Shown here piece after piece: positions 1 to 8,256 of a DNA stretch of 33,872 nt (positions within the stretch are counted from its first letter, which is position 1; each line of letters opens with the position of its first letter). Origin of the DNA: an uncultured delta proteobacterium (GTDB lineage: Bacteria > Myxococcota_A > Polyangia > Polyangiales > JADJMO01); assembly GCA_903923175.1 (NCBI GenBank), contig CAIXWQ010000683.1, positions 1 to 33,872 on the forward strand, read 5' to 3'. The notes beneath the pieces are model-generated. The model was given only the letters and a program-made list of their open reading frames with translations. It made no database searches and was not told the DNA's origin. Both the position numbers and the translations under genes were made by a program.

Positions 1-542
1 CTGCGCCTGCAGCCGCGCCCGCCGCAACTCCCGCGGCGCAGGCCTTCGACATCGCCAAGTTCGCCGGCATCTTCGCCGCCATCGGCATCGCCATCGGCAT
101 GGTCGGCTCGGCCGTCGCGGCGATCGCCACGGGGTTCCTGAACCTCAAGTGGTGGCAGATGCCCCTCGTCGTCATCGGGGTCATGCTGCTCGTCTCCGGG
201 CCGTCGATGATCCTGGCCTGGCTGAAGCTCCGGCAGCGCAACCTCGGGCCGATCCTCGACGCCAACGGCTGGGCCGTGAACGGCGTCGCGAAGATGAACA
301 TCCCGTTCGGGGGCTCGCTGACGTCGCTCGCCGTCCTCCCGGCGAACTCCGAGCGCTCGCTCGACGACCCGTTCGCCGAGAAGAAGCGCCCGTGGGCGGT
401 GTACCTCGTGCTCCTCGCGCTGCTCGCGGGCCTCGGCTGGTACGCCTGGACGCGCGGCTACGTGAAGGCGGCGCTCGGCCTCGACAGGTCGCCTCCGGCC
501 GCGACCTCGGCAGCACCGCCGGCGCCGAGCGCGTCCAAGTAG
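1..542 (+). CDS. Membrane protein of unknown function, 3' end only (5' end outside window)
   Basis: The frame is open from base 3 with no stop before the TAG at 540-542, so the true start lies upstream; the ATG at 99 falls inside a hydrophobic segment and is unlikely to be the start. The visible part begins with an Ala/Pro-rich linker. Two hydrophobic segments follow, roughly bases 55-135 and 160-225, then a soluble middle part (about 225-390) containing the stretch LGPILDANGWAVNG, then a third membrane segment (about 395-450) and an Ala/Pro/Ser-rich tail. I do not recognise the family. A two-helix hairpin, a central soluble domain and one more helix would fit an inner-membrane protein. The gene ends 58 bp before the helicase start, which has its own promoter-like element, so they need not share a transcript. 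Confidence 0.75.
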   Translation, partial: APAAAPAATPAAQAFDIAKFAGIFAAIGIAIGMVGSAVAAIATGFLNLKWWQMPLVVIGVMLLVSGPSMILAWLKLRQRNLGPILDANGWAVNGVAKMNIPFGGSLTSLAVLPANSERSLDDPFAEKKRPWAVYLVLLALLAGLGWYAWTRGYVKAALGLDRSPPAATSAAPPAPSASK

Positions 543-586
543 CCCCTCGCGCCGCTCACCGCCAAGTCAACCCGCGCGACTCGTGC

Positions 587-592
587 TAGAGC
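587..592 (+). promoter_or_regulatory. Candidate -10 element (TAGAGC, preceded by TGC) for the helicase gene
   Basis: TGCTAGAGC has the extended -10 form TGn-TAnAnT and ends 8 nt before the ATG at 601. Transcription would then start at or next to the start codon, giving a leaderless mRNA. No good TTGACA-like -35 is seen 17 nt upstream. The same element recurs before 2860 and 15483 at almost the same distance. Confidence 0.5.
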
Positions 593-600
593 GCGCGGCC

Positions 601-2775
601 ATGACGAGCACCGGCACCGACCTCTCGCAACTCGTCGGCCCGGCCATCGCGGCGACGCTCGCGGCGAAGGGCTACGACACGCTCACGCCGGTGCAGGAGG
701 CGGTGCTCGACGAGGCCCTGAACGGCCGCGATCTGCGCATCACCTCCCAGACCGGCTCCGGCAAGACGATCGCGGTCGGGCTGGTCGTCCGCGACGTCCT
801 CGACGACCTGACGAACGAGTTCGGCGGCCCCGCGCGCCCCCGAGTGCTCGTGCTCACGCCGACGCGCGAGCTCGCCAAGCAGGTCGCCGACGAGCTCGGC
901 TGGCTCTTCGCCGGCCTACGCGTGCGCGTGAGCGCCGTCACCGGCGGCTCCAGCTACGTCGATCAGCGTCGCGCGCTCTCGTCGAACCCCGCCGTCGTGG
1001 TGGCGACGCCCGGGCGCCTGCGCGACTCGCTCGAGCGCGGGAAGATCGACGCGAAGTCCCTCGCGGCCGTCGTGCTCGACGAGGCCGACCAGATGCTGGA
1101 TCTCGGCTTCCGCGAGGACCTCGAGGCCATCCTGGCCTGCCTGCCCGCCGAGCGCCGCACGCACCTGGTGTCGGCCACGTTCTCGCGCGACGTCGTGGCG
1201 CTCGCCGACAAGTGCCAGAAGGATCCGGTCCACGTCCAGGGGACGCGCCTCGGCGAGGCCAACCTCGACATCGAGCACGTCGTTCACCTCGTGGTCCCCG
1301 ATCAGCGCATCGACGCGCTCATCAACCTGATGCTCGAGGATCCCGACGCGCGCTCGCTCGTCTTCGCGCGCACCCGCGCCGACGTCTCGCGCATCGCCGG
1401 CGAGCTCGCCGAGGCCGGGTTCGTGGTGCGCTCGCTCTCCGGCGAGATGGATCAGCCGGAGCGTGAGCGCGCGCTCGCCGCGTTCCGCTCGGGCGGCGTG
1501 CAGGCGCTGGTGGCGACCGACGTCGCCGCGCGCGGCATCGACGTCGCGGGGATCGCGCGGGTCATCCAGGTCGAGCCGCCGACCAACGTCGAGACGTACA
1601 CGCACCGCAGCGGGCGCACGGGCCGCGCGGGCAAGCAGGGGATGAGCCTGCTCTTCGTGAGCCCGCAGCACTACCAGGGGATCGCGCGTGGGCTCGCCCG
1701 CGGCAAGATCGCCCACAAGGTCGAGCCGCTCCCGGGCAAGGACGCCATCTACCGCGCGCGCGAGGCGCGGATGCTCGAGTGGCTCGCGCGCGGCGGCGAC
1801 GGCACCACGCTCGACACGCACACGCTCGCGATCGCCGAGCGCGTCGTGAAGGGGGAGGGGGCCGTCGAGGCGGTCGCGCGCTTGCTCGAGAAGGCCGGCC
1901 TGCACGGCCCGACGCACGTGCGCGAGGTGCGCAACATCACGCCGATGTCGCCGCGCGACGAGCGACCGCTGCGCGCCACCCGAGATGCTCGCGACGGGCG
2001 CGAATCGCGGGACGCGCGCGAGCCGCGCGAGGGTCGCCAGGAGAAGCCGGCGAACCAGGAATTCGTGCCGTTCCACGTGAGCTGGGGCGGCAAGCACGGC
2101 GCCGACACGCGCCGCCTGCTCGGCATGGTGTGCCGACGCGGTGGCATCGAGGGGCGTTCGGTCGGCGCCATCAAGGTCGACGCGATCTTCTCGATCGTCG
2201 AGGTCGCGAGGGACGTCGCGGACGCGTTCGAGGCCTCGGCGAGCAAGCCGGATCCGCGCGATCCGAAGGTGCGCATCCGCCGCTGGTCGGAGACGACCGA
2301 CCGCGAGCGTGAGCGGCCGGTGCGCCTCGCCCAGGGGGCGGTGCGAGAGGCGCGCGAGGCGCACGTCGAGCGCCCCGAGCCTGGCGAGCGCCAGGAGTAC
2401 GTGCCTCGCGGAATGCGCGCGGCGCAGACGCAGCCGCCGCCGCCCCAGCCGCCCCAGCCGCCCGTGCAGTCGGAGCAGGTCGAGCGCGTCGAGCCGGCCG
2501 CGCGTCCAGCCTCCGCGGAGCGTCCGGCGCGCCGCGAGGTGCCCGTGTACGAGCGCCCGATCCGTCGCGAGGGCGCGAGCGATCGAGCGGAACGTCCGGT
2601 GCGCGCCGCGGCGCCGGAGCGCGCGGATCGCGCCGAGCGACCTGCGCGGGCGGGCTACGGCGATCGCACCGAGCGCCCGACCCGTCGCGAGCCGCCGCCC
2701 CGCGCGGCTGCGACCCCGCCGCCGCGCACGGGCGGCATCACGCCGCCGAAGCGGAAGATCGTCAAAGAGCGCTGA
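601..2775 (+). CDS. DEAD-box ATP-dependent RNA helicase with DbpA-type RNA-binding domain and long charged tail
   Basis: A 724-residue RNA helicase, probably acting in ribosome assembly or RNA remodelling. Helicase motifs appear in order: Q motif (TPVQEAVL), Walker A SQTGSGKT at about 49-56, PTRELA, TPGRL, DEAD at 160-163, SAT, and HRSGRTGR from His335. Residues about 485-560 (beginning EFVPFHVSWGGKHGAD) match the DbpA/CsdA RNA-binding fold, which in E. coli DbpA recognises 23S rRNA helix 92. The last ~150 residues are a disordered tail rich in Arg, Glu and Pro with repeated ERPxR/RPxRRE units. ATG 601 was chosen over the in-frame GTG at 583 because the -10-like element overlaps 583-592 and the homologous region starts after 601. 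DbpA, CsdA and RhlE-type names are all possible, so no symbol is given. Confidence 0.95.
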   Translation: MTSTGTDLSQLVGPAIAATLAAKGYDTLTPVQEAVLDEALNGRDLRITSQTGSGKTIAVGLVVRDVLDDLTNEFGGPARPRVLVLTPTRELAKQVADELGWLFAGLRVRVSAVTGGSSYVDQRRALSSNPAVVVATPGRLRDSLERGKIDAKSLAAVVLDEADQMLDLGFREDLEAILACLPAERRTHLVSATFSRDVVALADKCQKDPVHVQGTRLGEANLDIEHVVHLVVPDQRIDALINLMLEDPDARSLVFARTRADVSRIAGELAEAGFVVRSLSGEMDQPERERALAAFRSGGVQALVATDVAARGIDVAGIARVIQVEPPTNVETYTHRSGRTGRAGKQGMSLLFVSPQHYQGIARGLARGKIAHKVEPLPGKDAIYRAREARMLEWLARGGDGTTLDTHTLAIAERVVKGEGAVEAVARLLEKAGLHGPTHVREVRNITPMSPRDERPLRATRDARDGRESRDAREPREGRQEKPANQEFVPFHVSWGGKHGADTRRLLGMVCRRGGIEGRSVGAIKVDAIFSIVEVARDVADAFEASASKPDPRDPKVRIRRWSETTDRERERPVRLAQGAVREAREAHVERPEPGERQEYVPRGMRAAQTQPPPPQPPQPPVQSEQVERVEPAARPASAERPARREVPVYERPIRREGASDRAERPVRAAAPERADRAERPARAGYGDRTERPTRREPPPRAAATPPPRTGGITPPKRKIVKER

Positions 2776-2846
2776 ACCGATCGCGCGCGCCGGAGGAATC
2801 GGCGGCGATGCTGGTACGGCCGAGCCACGGAGGCTTCGAGACGTGC

Positions 2847-2852
2847 TAGAGC
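2847..2852 (+). promoter_or_regulatory. Candidate -10 element (TAGAGC, preceded by TGC) for the ABC-F gene
   Basis: TGCTAGAGC again lies immediately before a start codon: 7 nt separate the hexamer from the GTG at 2860. This predicts a leaderless mRNA and no ribosome binding site is visible. The element and spacing are nearly the same as before the helicase gene. Confidence 0.5.
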
Positions 2853-2859
2853 GCCGCGC

Positions 2860-4479
2860 GTGATTCGGCTCGACTCCATCGCAAAGCAGCACGGCAGGCA
2901 GATCCTCTTCGCGGACGCGTCCTTCGCCATCTTCAAGGGCGAGAAGGCGGGGCTCGTGGGGCCCAACGGCGCGGGCAAGTCGACCATCTTCCGGATGATC
3001 GTCCGCGAAGAAGAGCCGGACGCGGGGCAGGTCGCGATCGAGCGCGGCACCACCGTCGGCTACTTCAGCCAGGACGTCGGCGAGATGTCGGGCAACAGCG
3101 TCGTCGAGGCGACGCTCGCGGGCGCCGGCCAGGTGAGCGAGGTCGGCCACCGCCTGCACGAGCTCGAGCACGCGCTCGGCGATCCCGATGTCGACGACTA
3201 CGACAAGGTCCTCGAAGAGTTCGGCGAGGTGCAGGCGCGCTTCGAAGAGCTCGGCGGCTACGCGCTCGAGTCGAAGGCGCGCGAGATCCTCGCCGGCCTC
3301 GGCTTCGGGCAGGACGTGATGGACGGCGACGTCGGCAACCTCTCCGGCGGCTGGAAGATGCGCGTCGCGCTCGCGCGCATCCTGCTCATGCGCCCCGATG
3401 CGCTGCTCCTCGACGAGCCGACCAACCACCTCGATCTCGAGTCGATCCTCTGGCTGGAGCAGTTCCTCAAGGGGTACGAGGGCGCGCTGATCATGACCTC
3501 GCACGATCGCGAGTTCATGAACCGCATCGTCTCGCGCATCGTCGAGATCGACGCGGGCGAGCTCACCGTCTACTCGGGGAACTACGACTTCTACCTGAAG
3601 GAGCGCGCCATCCGCGAGGCGAACGCGGCGAGCGAGTTCGATCGGCAGCAGTCGATGCTCGCCAAGGAAGAGGCCTTCATCGCCCGCTTCAAGGCGCGCG
3701 CGAGCCACGCCGCGCAGGTGCAGTCGCGCGTGAAGAAGCTCGAGAAGATCGAGCGCGTCGAGCCGCCGAAGACGCGCAAGCAGCTCCACTTCGACTTCCA
3801 GCAGGGGCCGCGCTCCGGCGAGGACGTCGCGAAGCTCGACGGCGTGTTCAAGGGCTACGGCGAGAAGATCATCTACGAGGACTTCAGTCTGCTGGTGCGC
3901 CGCCGCGAGCGCATGTGCGTGATGGGCGTGAACGGCGCCGGCAAGTCGACGCTCCTCAAGCTGATCGCCGGGGTGACCACGCCCGACAAGGGGAAGGTCA
4001 CCGTGGGCGGCTCGGTGAAGATGGCCTACTTCGCCCAGCACGCGATGGAGCTCTTGAAGCCCACCAACTCGGTGTGGGACGAGATCGTCGCGATGTTCCC
4101 GCGCGCGTCGGTCGGCTCGCTGCGCACGCTCGCGGGCGTGTTCGGCTTCTCCGGCGACGACATCGAGAAGCCCTGCCGCATCCTCTCGGGCGGCGAGAAG
4201 GCGCGGCTCGTGCTCGCCACGATGCTCTACGATCCGCCGAACTTCCTCGTGCTCGACGAGCCGACGAACCACCTCGACCTCGGCACCAAGGAGATGCTCG
4301 TCGAGGCGCTCTCGGGCTTCGAGGGGACGATGCTCTTCGTCTCGCACGACCGTCACTTCCTTCGCGCGCTCAGCAACCGCGTGCTCGAGCTCACGCCGCA
4401 GGGGCCGCACCTCTACGGCGGCGGCTACGGCGAGTACGTGGCCGAAAGCGGGCACGAGGCGCCCGGGATGAGGACCTAA
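2860..4479 (+). CDS. ABC-F family ATPase (ribosome-associated, two ABC domains)
   Basis: A 539-residue soluble protein with two ABC ATPase domains and no membrane segments, the layout of ABC-F translation factors that bind the ribosomal E site. Domain 1 has Walker A GPNGAGKST at about 34-42, signature LSGGW at about 161, and Walker B LLLDEPTNHLDLES. Domain 2 has GVNGAGKST at about 356, LSGGEKARL at about 442, and LVLDEPTNHLDLGT. Between them, about 235-310, is the charged helical linker that in this family reaches toward the P-site tRNA. The signature LSGGWKMR resembles YbiT/YheS/Uup-type members more than EttA. The start is GTG 2860, placed by the -10-like element 7 nt upstream and by the protein opening at IRLDSIAKQHG, as expected for the first ABC strand. 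Nothing separates a housekeeping role from antibiotic resistance. Confidence 0.95.
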   Translation: MIRLDSIAKQHGRQILFADASFAIFKGEKAGLVGPNGAGKSTIFRMIVREEEPDAGQVAIERGTTVGYFSQDVGEMSGNSVVEATLAGAGQVSEVGHRLHELEHALGDPDVDDYDKVLEEFGEVQARFEELGGYALESKAREILAGLGFGQDVMDGDVGNLSGGWKMRVALARILLMRPDALLLDEPTNHLDLESILWLEQFLKGYEGALIMTSHDREFMNRIVSRIVEIDAGELTVYSGNYDFYLKERAIREANAASEFDRQQSMLAKEEAFIARFKARASHAAQVQSRVKKLEKIERVEPPKTRKQLHFDFQQGPRSGEDVAKLDGVFKGYGEKIIYEDFSLLVRRRERMCVMGVNGAGKSTLLKLIAGVTTPDKGKVTVGGSVKMAYFAQHAMELLKPTNSVWDEIVAMFPRASVGSLRTLAGVFGFSGDDIEKPCRILSGGEKARLVLATMLYDPPNFLVLDEPTNHLDLGTKEMLVEALSGFEGTMLFVSHDRHFLRALSNRVLELTPQGPHLYGGGYGEYVAESGHEAPGMRT

Positions 4480-4526
4480 GCGCGCCCGCGCGCATTTCGC
4501 CGAGTTCCGCCGCGAACCGCGAGCGC

Positions 4527-4543
4527 GAGCGAGCGGGGATTCC
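4527..4543 (+). repeat. 17-bp dispersed repeat, copy 1
   Basis: GAGCGAGCGGGGATTCC occurs here between the ABC-F gene and the TetR gene, and again at 8226-8242. Surrounding bases share a looser CGCGAGCG-rich context. This suggests a dispersed intergenic element rather than a gene-specific site. Confidence 0.55.
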
Positions 4544-4605
4544 CGTAAGCGTCCGCCGCGCCCGCCCCGCCATGCCCGCTCCGCCGAGCGGTCGACCTCG
4601 ACCCC

Positions 4606-4634
4606 TTGCGTCACGGCTTACCACTTGGTAAGTA
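4606..4634 (+). promoter_or_regulatory. Candidate promoter of the TetR/beta-oxidation operon
   Basis: TTGCGT (4606-4611), a 17-nt spacer, then TAAGTA (4629-4634) form a plausible -35/-10 pair. The -10 overlaps the right arm of the palindrome at 4617-4632, as expected for a repressed promoter. With this -10, transcription would start near 4641-4642, which is inside the ORF if ATG 4635 is the start. Either ATG 4647 is the true start or the promoter lies elsewhere. Confidence 0.4.
4617..4632 (+). promoter_or_regulatory. Palindromic operator, probable TetR autoregulation site
   Basis: CTTACCA-CT-TGGTAAG is a perfect inverted repeat with 7-bp arms and a 2-bp centre, ending 2 bp before the ATG of a TetR-family gene. 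TetR-type dimers commonly bind such sites and repress their own operon. I found no second copy upstream of the other genes here. Confidence 0.7.
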
Positions 4635-5408
4635 ATGACCAACCCGATGGTCGTCCGCGCCGCCGACAGCGACATGCCCGCGCAGATCGTCGCCGAGGCG
4701 ACGCGGCTCTTCGCGGCGCAGGGCTTCGACGGCACGGCGCTGCAGCAGATCGCCGACGCCGTCGGCGTCACCAAGCCGGCGGTCCTCCACCACTTCCCCT
4801 CGAAGGAGCACGTGCGGCTCGCGGTGCTCGACGCGATCGTCGCGCACTGGAACGACGCGCTGCCGCGGCTGCTGCTGGCCTCGCACAGCGCGCACGATCG
4901 CTTCGAGGCCGTGTTCGGCGAGCTGCTCGCGTTCTTCGGCGAGCACCCCGACCGCGCCCGCGTCGTGCTGCGCGAGGTGCTCGATCGCCCCGCCGACATC
5001 CAGAAGATCCTGCGCGGCGCCATCCGGCCCTGGCTCGAGGCGCTCGCCGAAGGGATCCGCGCGGGCCAGCGCGAGCGCCGCTACCGCGACGACGTCGACG
5101 CCGAGGCGTACGTCGCCCACATGATCCAGCTCGTGATCGCCGCCAGCGCCGCCGCCTCGGTGGGCGCGTCGGCCATCCCGCGTGACGGCGAGGGGGACGG
5201 CGAGCGCCGCTACCACCGCGAGCTCGCCCGCGTCGCGCGCGCGAGCCTGCTCACCGATGCGTACTCCGACGTGATGAACGGGCGCGCGGGCGCCGACACG
5301 CGCGCCCGCAAAGGAGCCAAGGGGACATGGCCAGCTTCTTCTCCGACAACGAAGACCTCCTCTTCCACTTCGACGAAGCGGTCGACTGGGCCTCGCTCGC
5401 CGAGGTGA
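4635..5408 (+). CDS. TetR/AcrR-family transcriptional regulator of the fatty-acid degradation operon
   Basis: A 257-residue regulator. The N-terminal helix-turn-helix is clear at about residues 13-60, with a conserved core of ATRLFAAQGFDGTALQQIA, VGVTKPAVLHHF and SKEH. The helical C-terminal part is where TetR proteins bind a ligand, and given the neighbours an acyl-CoA is a reasonable guess. The palindrome just upstream is its likely operator. The start could be ATG 4635, 4647 or 4674; all keep the HTH. The last ~27 residues are a Ser/Thr/Arg-rich tail encoded out of frame over the first 82 bp of the acyl-CoA dehydrogenase gene, an unusually long overlap. Either the tail is a genuine extension or a single-base error has removed an earlier stop. 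Confidence 0.9.
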   Translation: MTNPMVVRAADSDMPAQIVAEATRLFAAQGFDGTALQQIADAVGVTKPAVLHHFPSKEHVRLAVLDAIVAHWNDALPRLLLASHSAHDRFEAVFGELLAFFGEHPDRARVVLREVLDRPADIQKILRGAIRPWLEALAEGIRAGQRERRYRDDVDAEAYVAHMIQLVIAASAAASVGASAIPRDGEGDGERRYHRELARVARASLLTDAYSDVMNGRAGADTRARKGAKGTWPASSPTTKTSSSTSTKRSTGPRSPR

Positions 5409-7255
5409 CCGAGTACGGCTGGCGCACGGCGGAGGGGTTCAAGACCGCCGCCGAGGCGAAGACGTTCTACCGCGAGGTCGCCGAGCTGATGGGCGAGCTC
5501 GTGGCCGAGAAGCTCGCGCCGTTCTCGGCGAAAATCGACCACGAAGGGACGCACCTGGCGGACGGCGAGGCGGTCGAGGCCCCCGCGATGCGCGGCTTCT
5601 TCGACGCGCTGAAGGCGGCCGAGCTGCACAAGCTGTGCATCCCGCGTGAGCTCGGCGGGCTCAACGCGCCGCTGCTCCTGTACTTCCTCTGCGGCGAGAT
5701 GATCGGGCGCGCCGACGTCTCCTCGATGACGCACTTCTCGTTCCACGGCGGCATGGCGATGGCCGCGCTCGTCTACTCCATCCACGAGGGGACCACGCAC
5801 TTCGACGTGGCCCACGCGAAGATCGCGAGCACGCGGTTCCCCGAGATGATCGACGAGCTCGCGCGCGGCGAGGCGTGGGGCTGCATGGACATCACCGAGC
5901 CGAACGCCGGCTCGGACATGGCCGCGCTCCGCACGACGGCGGAGCAGGACGAGACCGGCGAGTGGTTCGTCACCGGGCAGAAGATCTTCATCACGTCGGG
6001 CCACGGCAAGTGGCACTTCGTGATCGCGCGCACCGAGGAGCGGGCCGCCGGCGAGGACGCCTTCGCGGGGCTCAAGGGGCTCTCGATGTTCCTCGTGAAG
6101 GCGTACGAGGATCGCCCGGACGGCACGCGCAAGCGCCTCGTCACGCTGGAGCGCGTCGAGGAGAAGATCGGTCACCACGGCTCGGTGACCGCGGCGCTCT
6201 CGTTCGACCGCGCGCCGGCGGAGCTGATCGGCAAGCGCGGCGAGGGCTTCAAGTACATGCTCGTGCTCATGAACAACGCCCGCGTGGGCGTCGGGTTCGA
6301 GAGCATCGGGCTCGCCGAGGCCGCGTATCGCCAGGCGAAGGCCTACGCCGACGAGCGCTGGTCGATGGGCAAGCCGATCGCGAAGCACGAGCTGGTCGCC
6401 GACCTGCTCGACGAGATGCGCACCGACGTGCAGGCGCTCCGCACGCTGGCGGTCGCCTCGGCGTACCACGAGGAGATGTCGCAGAAGCTCGCGCTGTTCG
6501 AGCGCTTCCAGACCGCGGCGAACGACGAGGAGCGCCAGCGCATCGCGCGCGAGCTGCCGTATCACCGTGCGCGGTCGCGGCGGTACACGCCGCTGCTCAA
6601 GTACCTCGCGGCCGAGAAGGCGGTCGAGATCGCGCGGCGCAACATGCAGATCCACGGCGGCGTGGGCTACACGCAGGAGTACGGCGCGGAGAAGCTGCTG
6701 CGCGACGCGCTGGTGCTCCCCGTCTACGAGGGCACCAGCCAGATCCAGTCGCTGATGGCGATGAAGGACACGCTCCTCGGCATCCTGAAGAAGCCGCAGG
6801 CGTTCGTGACCAAGATCGGCCAGGCGAAGTGGCGCGCGGTGTCGGCGCGCGACGAGCTCGAGCGCCGCGTCGCGCGCGTGCAGAGCCTGTCGCTCTCTGC
6901 GCAGCAGTTCCTGCTGACGCGCACGGCGGCCGGGAAGTTCAAGGCGCTCGCCGACGTGCCGGTGGCGGAGTGGAAGGCCGCGCTCACGACCGGCTGGGAT
7001 CCGAAGCGCGACTTCGCGCTGGCGATGCTCCACGCCGAGCGCCTCACGCGCATCCTCGCCGACGAGGCGATCTGCGAGCTGCTGCTCGCACAGGCCAAGG
7101 CGCACCCGAAGCGGCGAGAGCTACTCGAGCGCTGGCTCGATCGCGCGGAGCTGCGCTGCAAGGCGCTGCACGAGGAGATCACGACCACCGGCGCGCGCGT
7201 GCTCGCGTCGCTGCAGCCGGCCCCGCCCGACGTCGCGGGCGCCACCGAGAAGTGA
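5327..7255 (+). CDS. Acyl-CoA dehydrogenase, FadE5-like
   Basis: A 642-residue FAD-dependent acyl-CoA dehydrogenase for the first step of beta-oxidation (acyl-CoA to trans-2-enoyl-CoA). It is longer than classic ~380-residue enzymes and matches the long FadE5-like class. Visible motifs are ITEPNAGSDMAAL, FVTGQKIFITSG, and IHGGVGYTQEYGAEKLLRDA followed by YEGTSQIQ, where Glu468 is the expected catalytic base. A further ~150-residue helical region follows the catalytic core. ATG 5327 is supported by AAGGAG at 5311-5316 and AAGGGG just before the start. The start lies inside the regulator's reading frame, so the two are cotranscribed. The MaoC gene follows after 16 bp. The enzyme set downstream matches the mycobacterial fadE5 locus. 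Confidence 0.93.
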   Translation: MASFFSDNEDLLFHFDEAVDWASLAEVTEYGWRTAEGFKTAAEAKTFYREVAELMGELVAEKLAPFSAKIDHEGTHLADGEAVEAPAMRGFFDALKAAELHKLCIPRELGGLNAPLLLYFLCGEMIGRADVSSMTHFSFHGGMAMAALVYSIHEGTTHFDVAHAKIASTRFPEMIDELARGEAWGCMDITEPNAGSDMAALRTTAEQDETGEWFVTGQKIFITSGHGKWHFVIARTEERAAGEDAFAGLKGLSMFLVKAYEDRPDGTRKRLVTLERVEEKIGHHGSVTAALSFDRAPAELIGKRGEGFKYMLVLMNNARVGVGFESIGLAEAAYRQAKAYADERWSMGKPIAKHELVADLLDEMRTDVQALRTLAVASAYHEEMSQKLALFERFQTAANDEERQRIARELPYHRARSRRYTPLLKYLAAEKAVEIARRNMQIHGGVGYTQEYGAEKLLRDALVLPVYEGTSQIQSLMAMKDTLLGILKKPQAFVTKIGQAKWRAVSARDELERRVARVQSLSLSAQQFLLTRTAAGKFKALADVPVAEWKAALTTGWDPKRDFALAMLHAERLTRILADEAICELLLAQAKAHPKRRELLERWLDRAELRCKALHEEITTTGARVLASLQPAPPDVAGATEK

Positions 7256-7271
7256 GCCGAGGAGCACGCCT

Positions 7272-8153
7272 ATGTCGATCCCGCTCCACCACGTGCTCTC
7301 GCAAGGCCCGGTGCTCGGCGCGCTCGGGCGCGTCGCGCTCGCCACGCTCCGGCCCGCGCCGAAGGGGGCCGCGCCGATCACCCCAGGCCCCTGGTTCGAA
7401 GCCGAGCTGCCGCCGCGGTCGGCCGATCTGGTCCGCGACTACGTTCGCCACGTCGGCGGCGATCCGGGCTGGTACCGCGGCCAGCTCCCCGCGAGCCTGT
7501 TCCCGCAGTGGGGCTTCCCGCTCGCCGCGCGGACGCTCGAGGGGCTGCCGTATCCGATGGCGCGCGTCATGAACGCGGGGTGCCGGCTCGAGCAACGCGC
7601 GCCGATTCCCGCCGGCGAGCGGCTGCTCGTGAAGGCGCGACTCGAGTCGATCGACGACGACGGCGCGCGCGCCATCCTCGTGCAGCGCGTGGTGACCGGC
7701 ACGCGCAGCGAGCCCGAGGCGATGACCGGCGAGATCCGCGCCTTCGTGCCGCTCGCGAGGCCCGCGGAGCCGCGCGCGAGGCGGCCTCGATCCGGCGTGC
7801 CGCTCGACGCGACCGAGCTCGCGTTCCTGCGCCTCGCGAAGGACGCCGGGCTCGACTTCGCCAAGCTCACCGGCGACTTCAACCCGATCCACTGGCTCGC
7901 GCCCTACGCGCGCATGTCGGGGTTTCGCGCGCCGATCCTCCACGGGTTCGCGACCTTCGCGCGGGCGATCGAGGCGCTGAACCGCGCTCGTTTCGCCGGC
8001 GATCCGTCGCGCCTCGCGGCGATCGAGGCCCGCTTCTCGCGCCCGCTCGTGCTCCCAGCGCGCGTCGGCGTCTACGTGAAGGACGGCTCGATCTGGGTCG
8101 GCGACGCCCCCGGCGGCGGCGCCTACCTCGAAGGCACGTTCACCACGCGCTGA
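7272..8153 (+). CDS. MaoC-like (R)-specific enoyl-CoA/acyl thioester hydratase, HtdX-like
   Basis: A 293-residue double-hotdog protein. The C-terminal half carries the hydratase-2 motif GDFNPIHW with catalytic Asp202 and His207, followed by the family's SGFRAPILHGF. The N-terminal half is a degenerate hotdog without the motif, as in HtdX and other two-domain MaoC hydratases (about 280 residues). The reaction is hydration of trans-2-enoyl-CoA, or the reverse dehydration of (R)-3-hydroxyacyl thioesters. GAGGAG lies 7-8 nt before ATG 7272, and the gene starts 16 bp after the dehydrogenase stop. The (R) stereochemistry of this family pairs with the FabG-type reductase encoded next rather than with a classical L-3-hydroxyacyl-CoA dehydrogenase. 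Confidence 0.88.
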   Translation: MSIPLHHVLSQGPVLGALGRVALATLRPAPKGAAPITPGPWFEAELPPRSADLVRDYVRHVGGDPGWYRGQLPASLFPQWGFPLAARTLEGLPYPMARVMNAGCRLEQRAPIPAGERLLVKARLESIDDDGARAILVQRVVTGTRSEPEAMTGEIRAFVPLARPAEPRARRPRSGVPLDATELAFLRLAKDAGLDFAKLTGDFNPIHWLAPYARMSGFRAPILHGFATFARAIEALNRARFAGDPSRLAAIEARFSRPLVLPARVGVYVKDGSIWVGDAPGGGAYLEGTFTTR

Positions 8154-8225
8154 CCCCCGCGTGGCGCACCCGGACCACGAGCCGCGAGCGAACGCGAGCC
8201 GTCATTCCATGCGAGCCGCGCGCGT

Positions 8226-8242
8226 GAGCGAGCGGGGATTCC
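8226..8242 (+). repeat. 17-bp dispersed repeat, copy 2
   Basis: An exact second copy of GAGCGAGCGGGGATTCC (copy 1 at 4527-4543), in the 103-bp gap between the MaoC and FabG genes, 2 bp before the FabG ribosome binding site. Confidence 0.55.
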
Positions 8243-8256
8243 TCAGGAGACTCACC

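Noticed and set aside
916-4614. 1232-residue open frame on the minus strand across the helicase and ABC-F genes
   Set aside because: Its product is Arg/Ala/His/Leu-rich low complexity, typical of antisense of GC-biased codons, and it spans two well-supported genes.
5210-7105. 631-residue minus-strand frame opposite the acyl-CoA dehydrogenase
   Set aside because: An antisense shadow; no domain or signal sequence is recognisable and it covers a clear enzyme gene.
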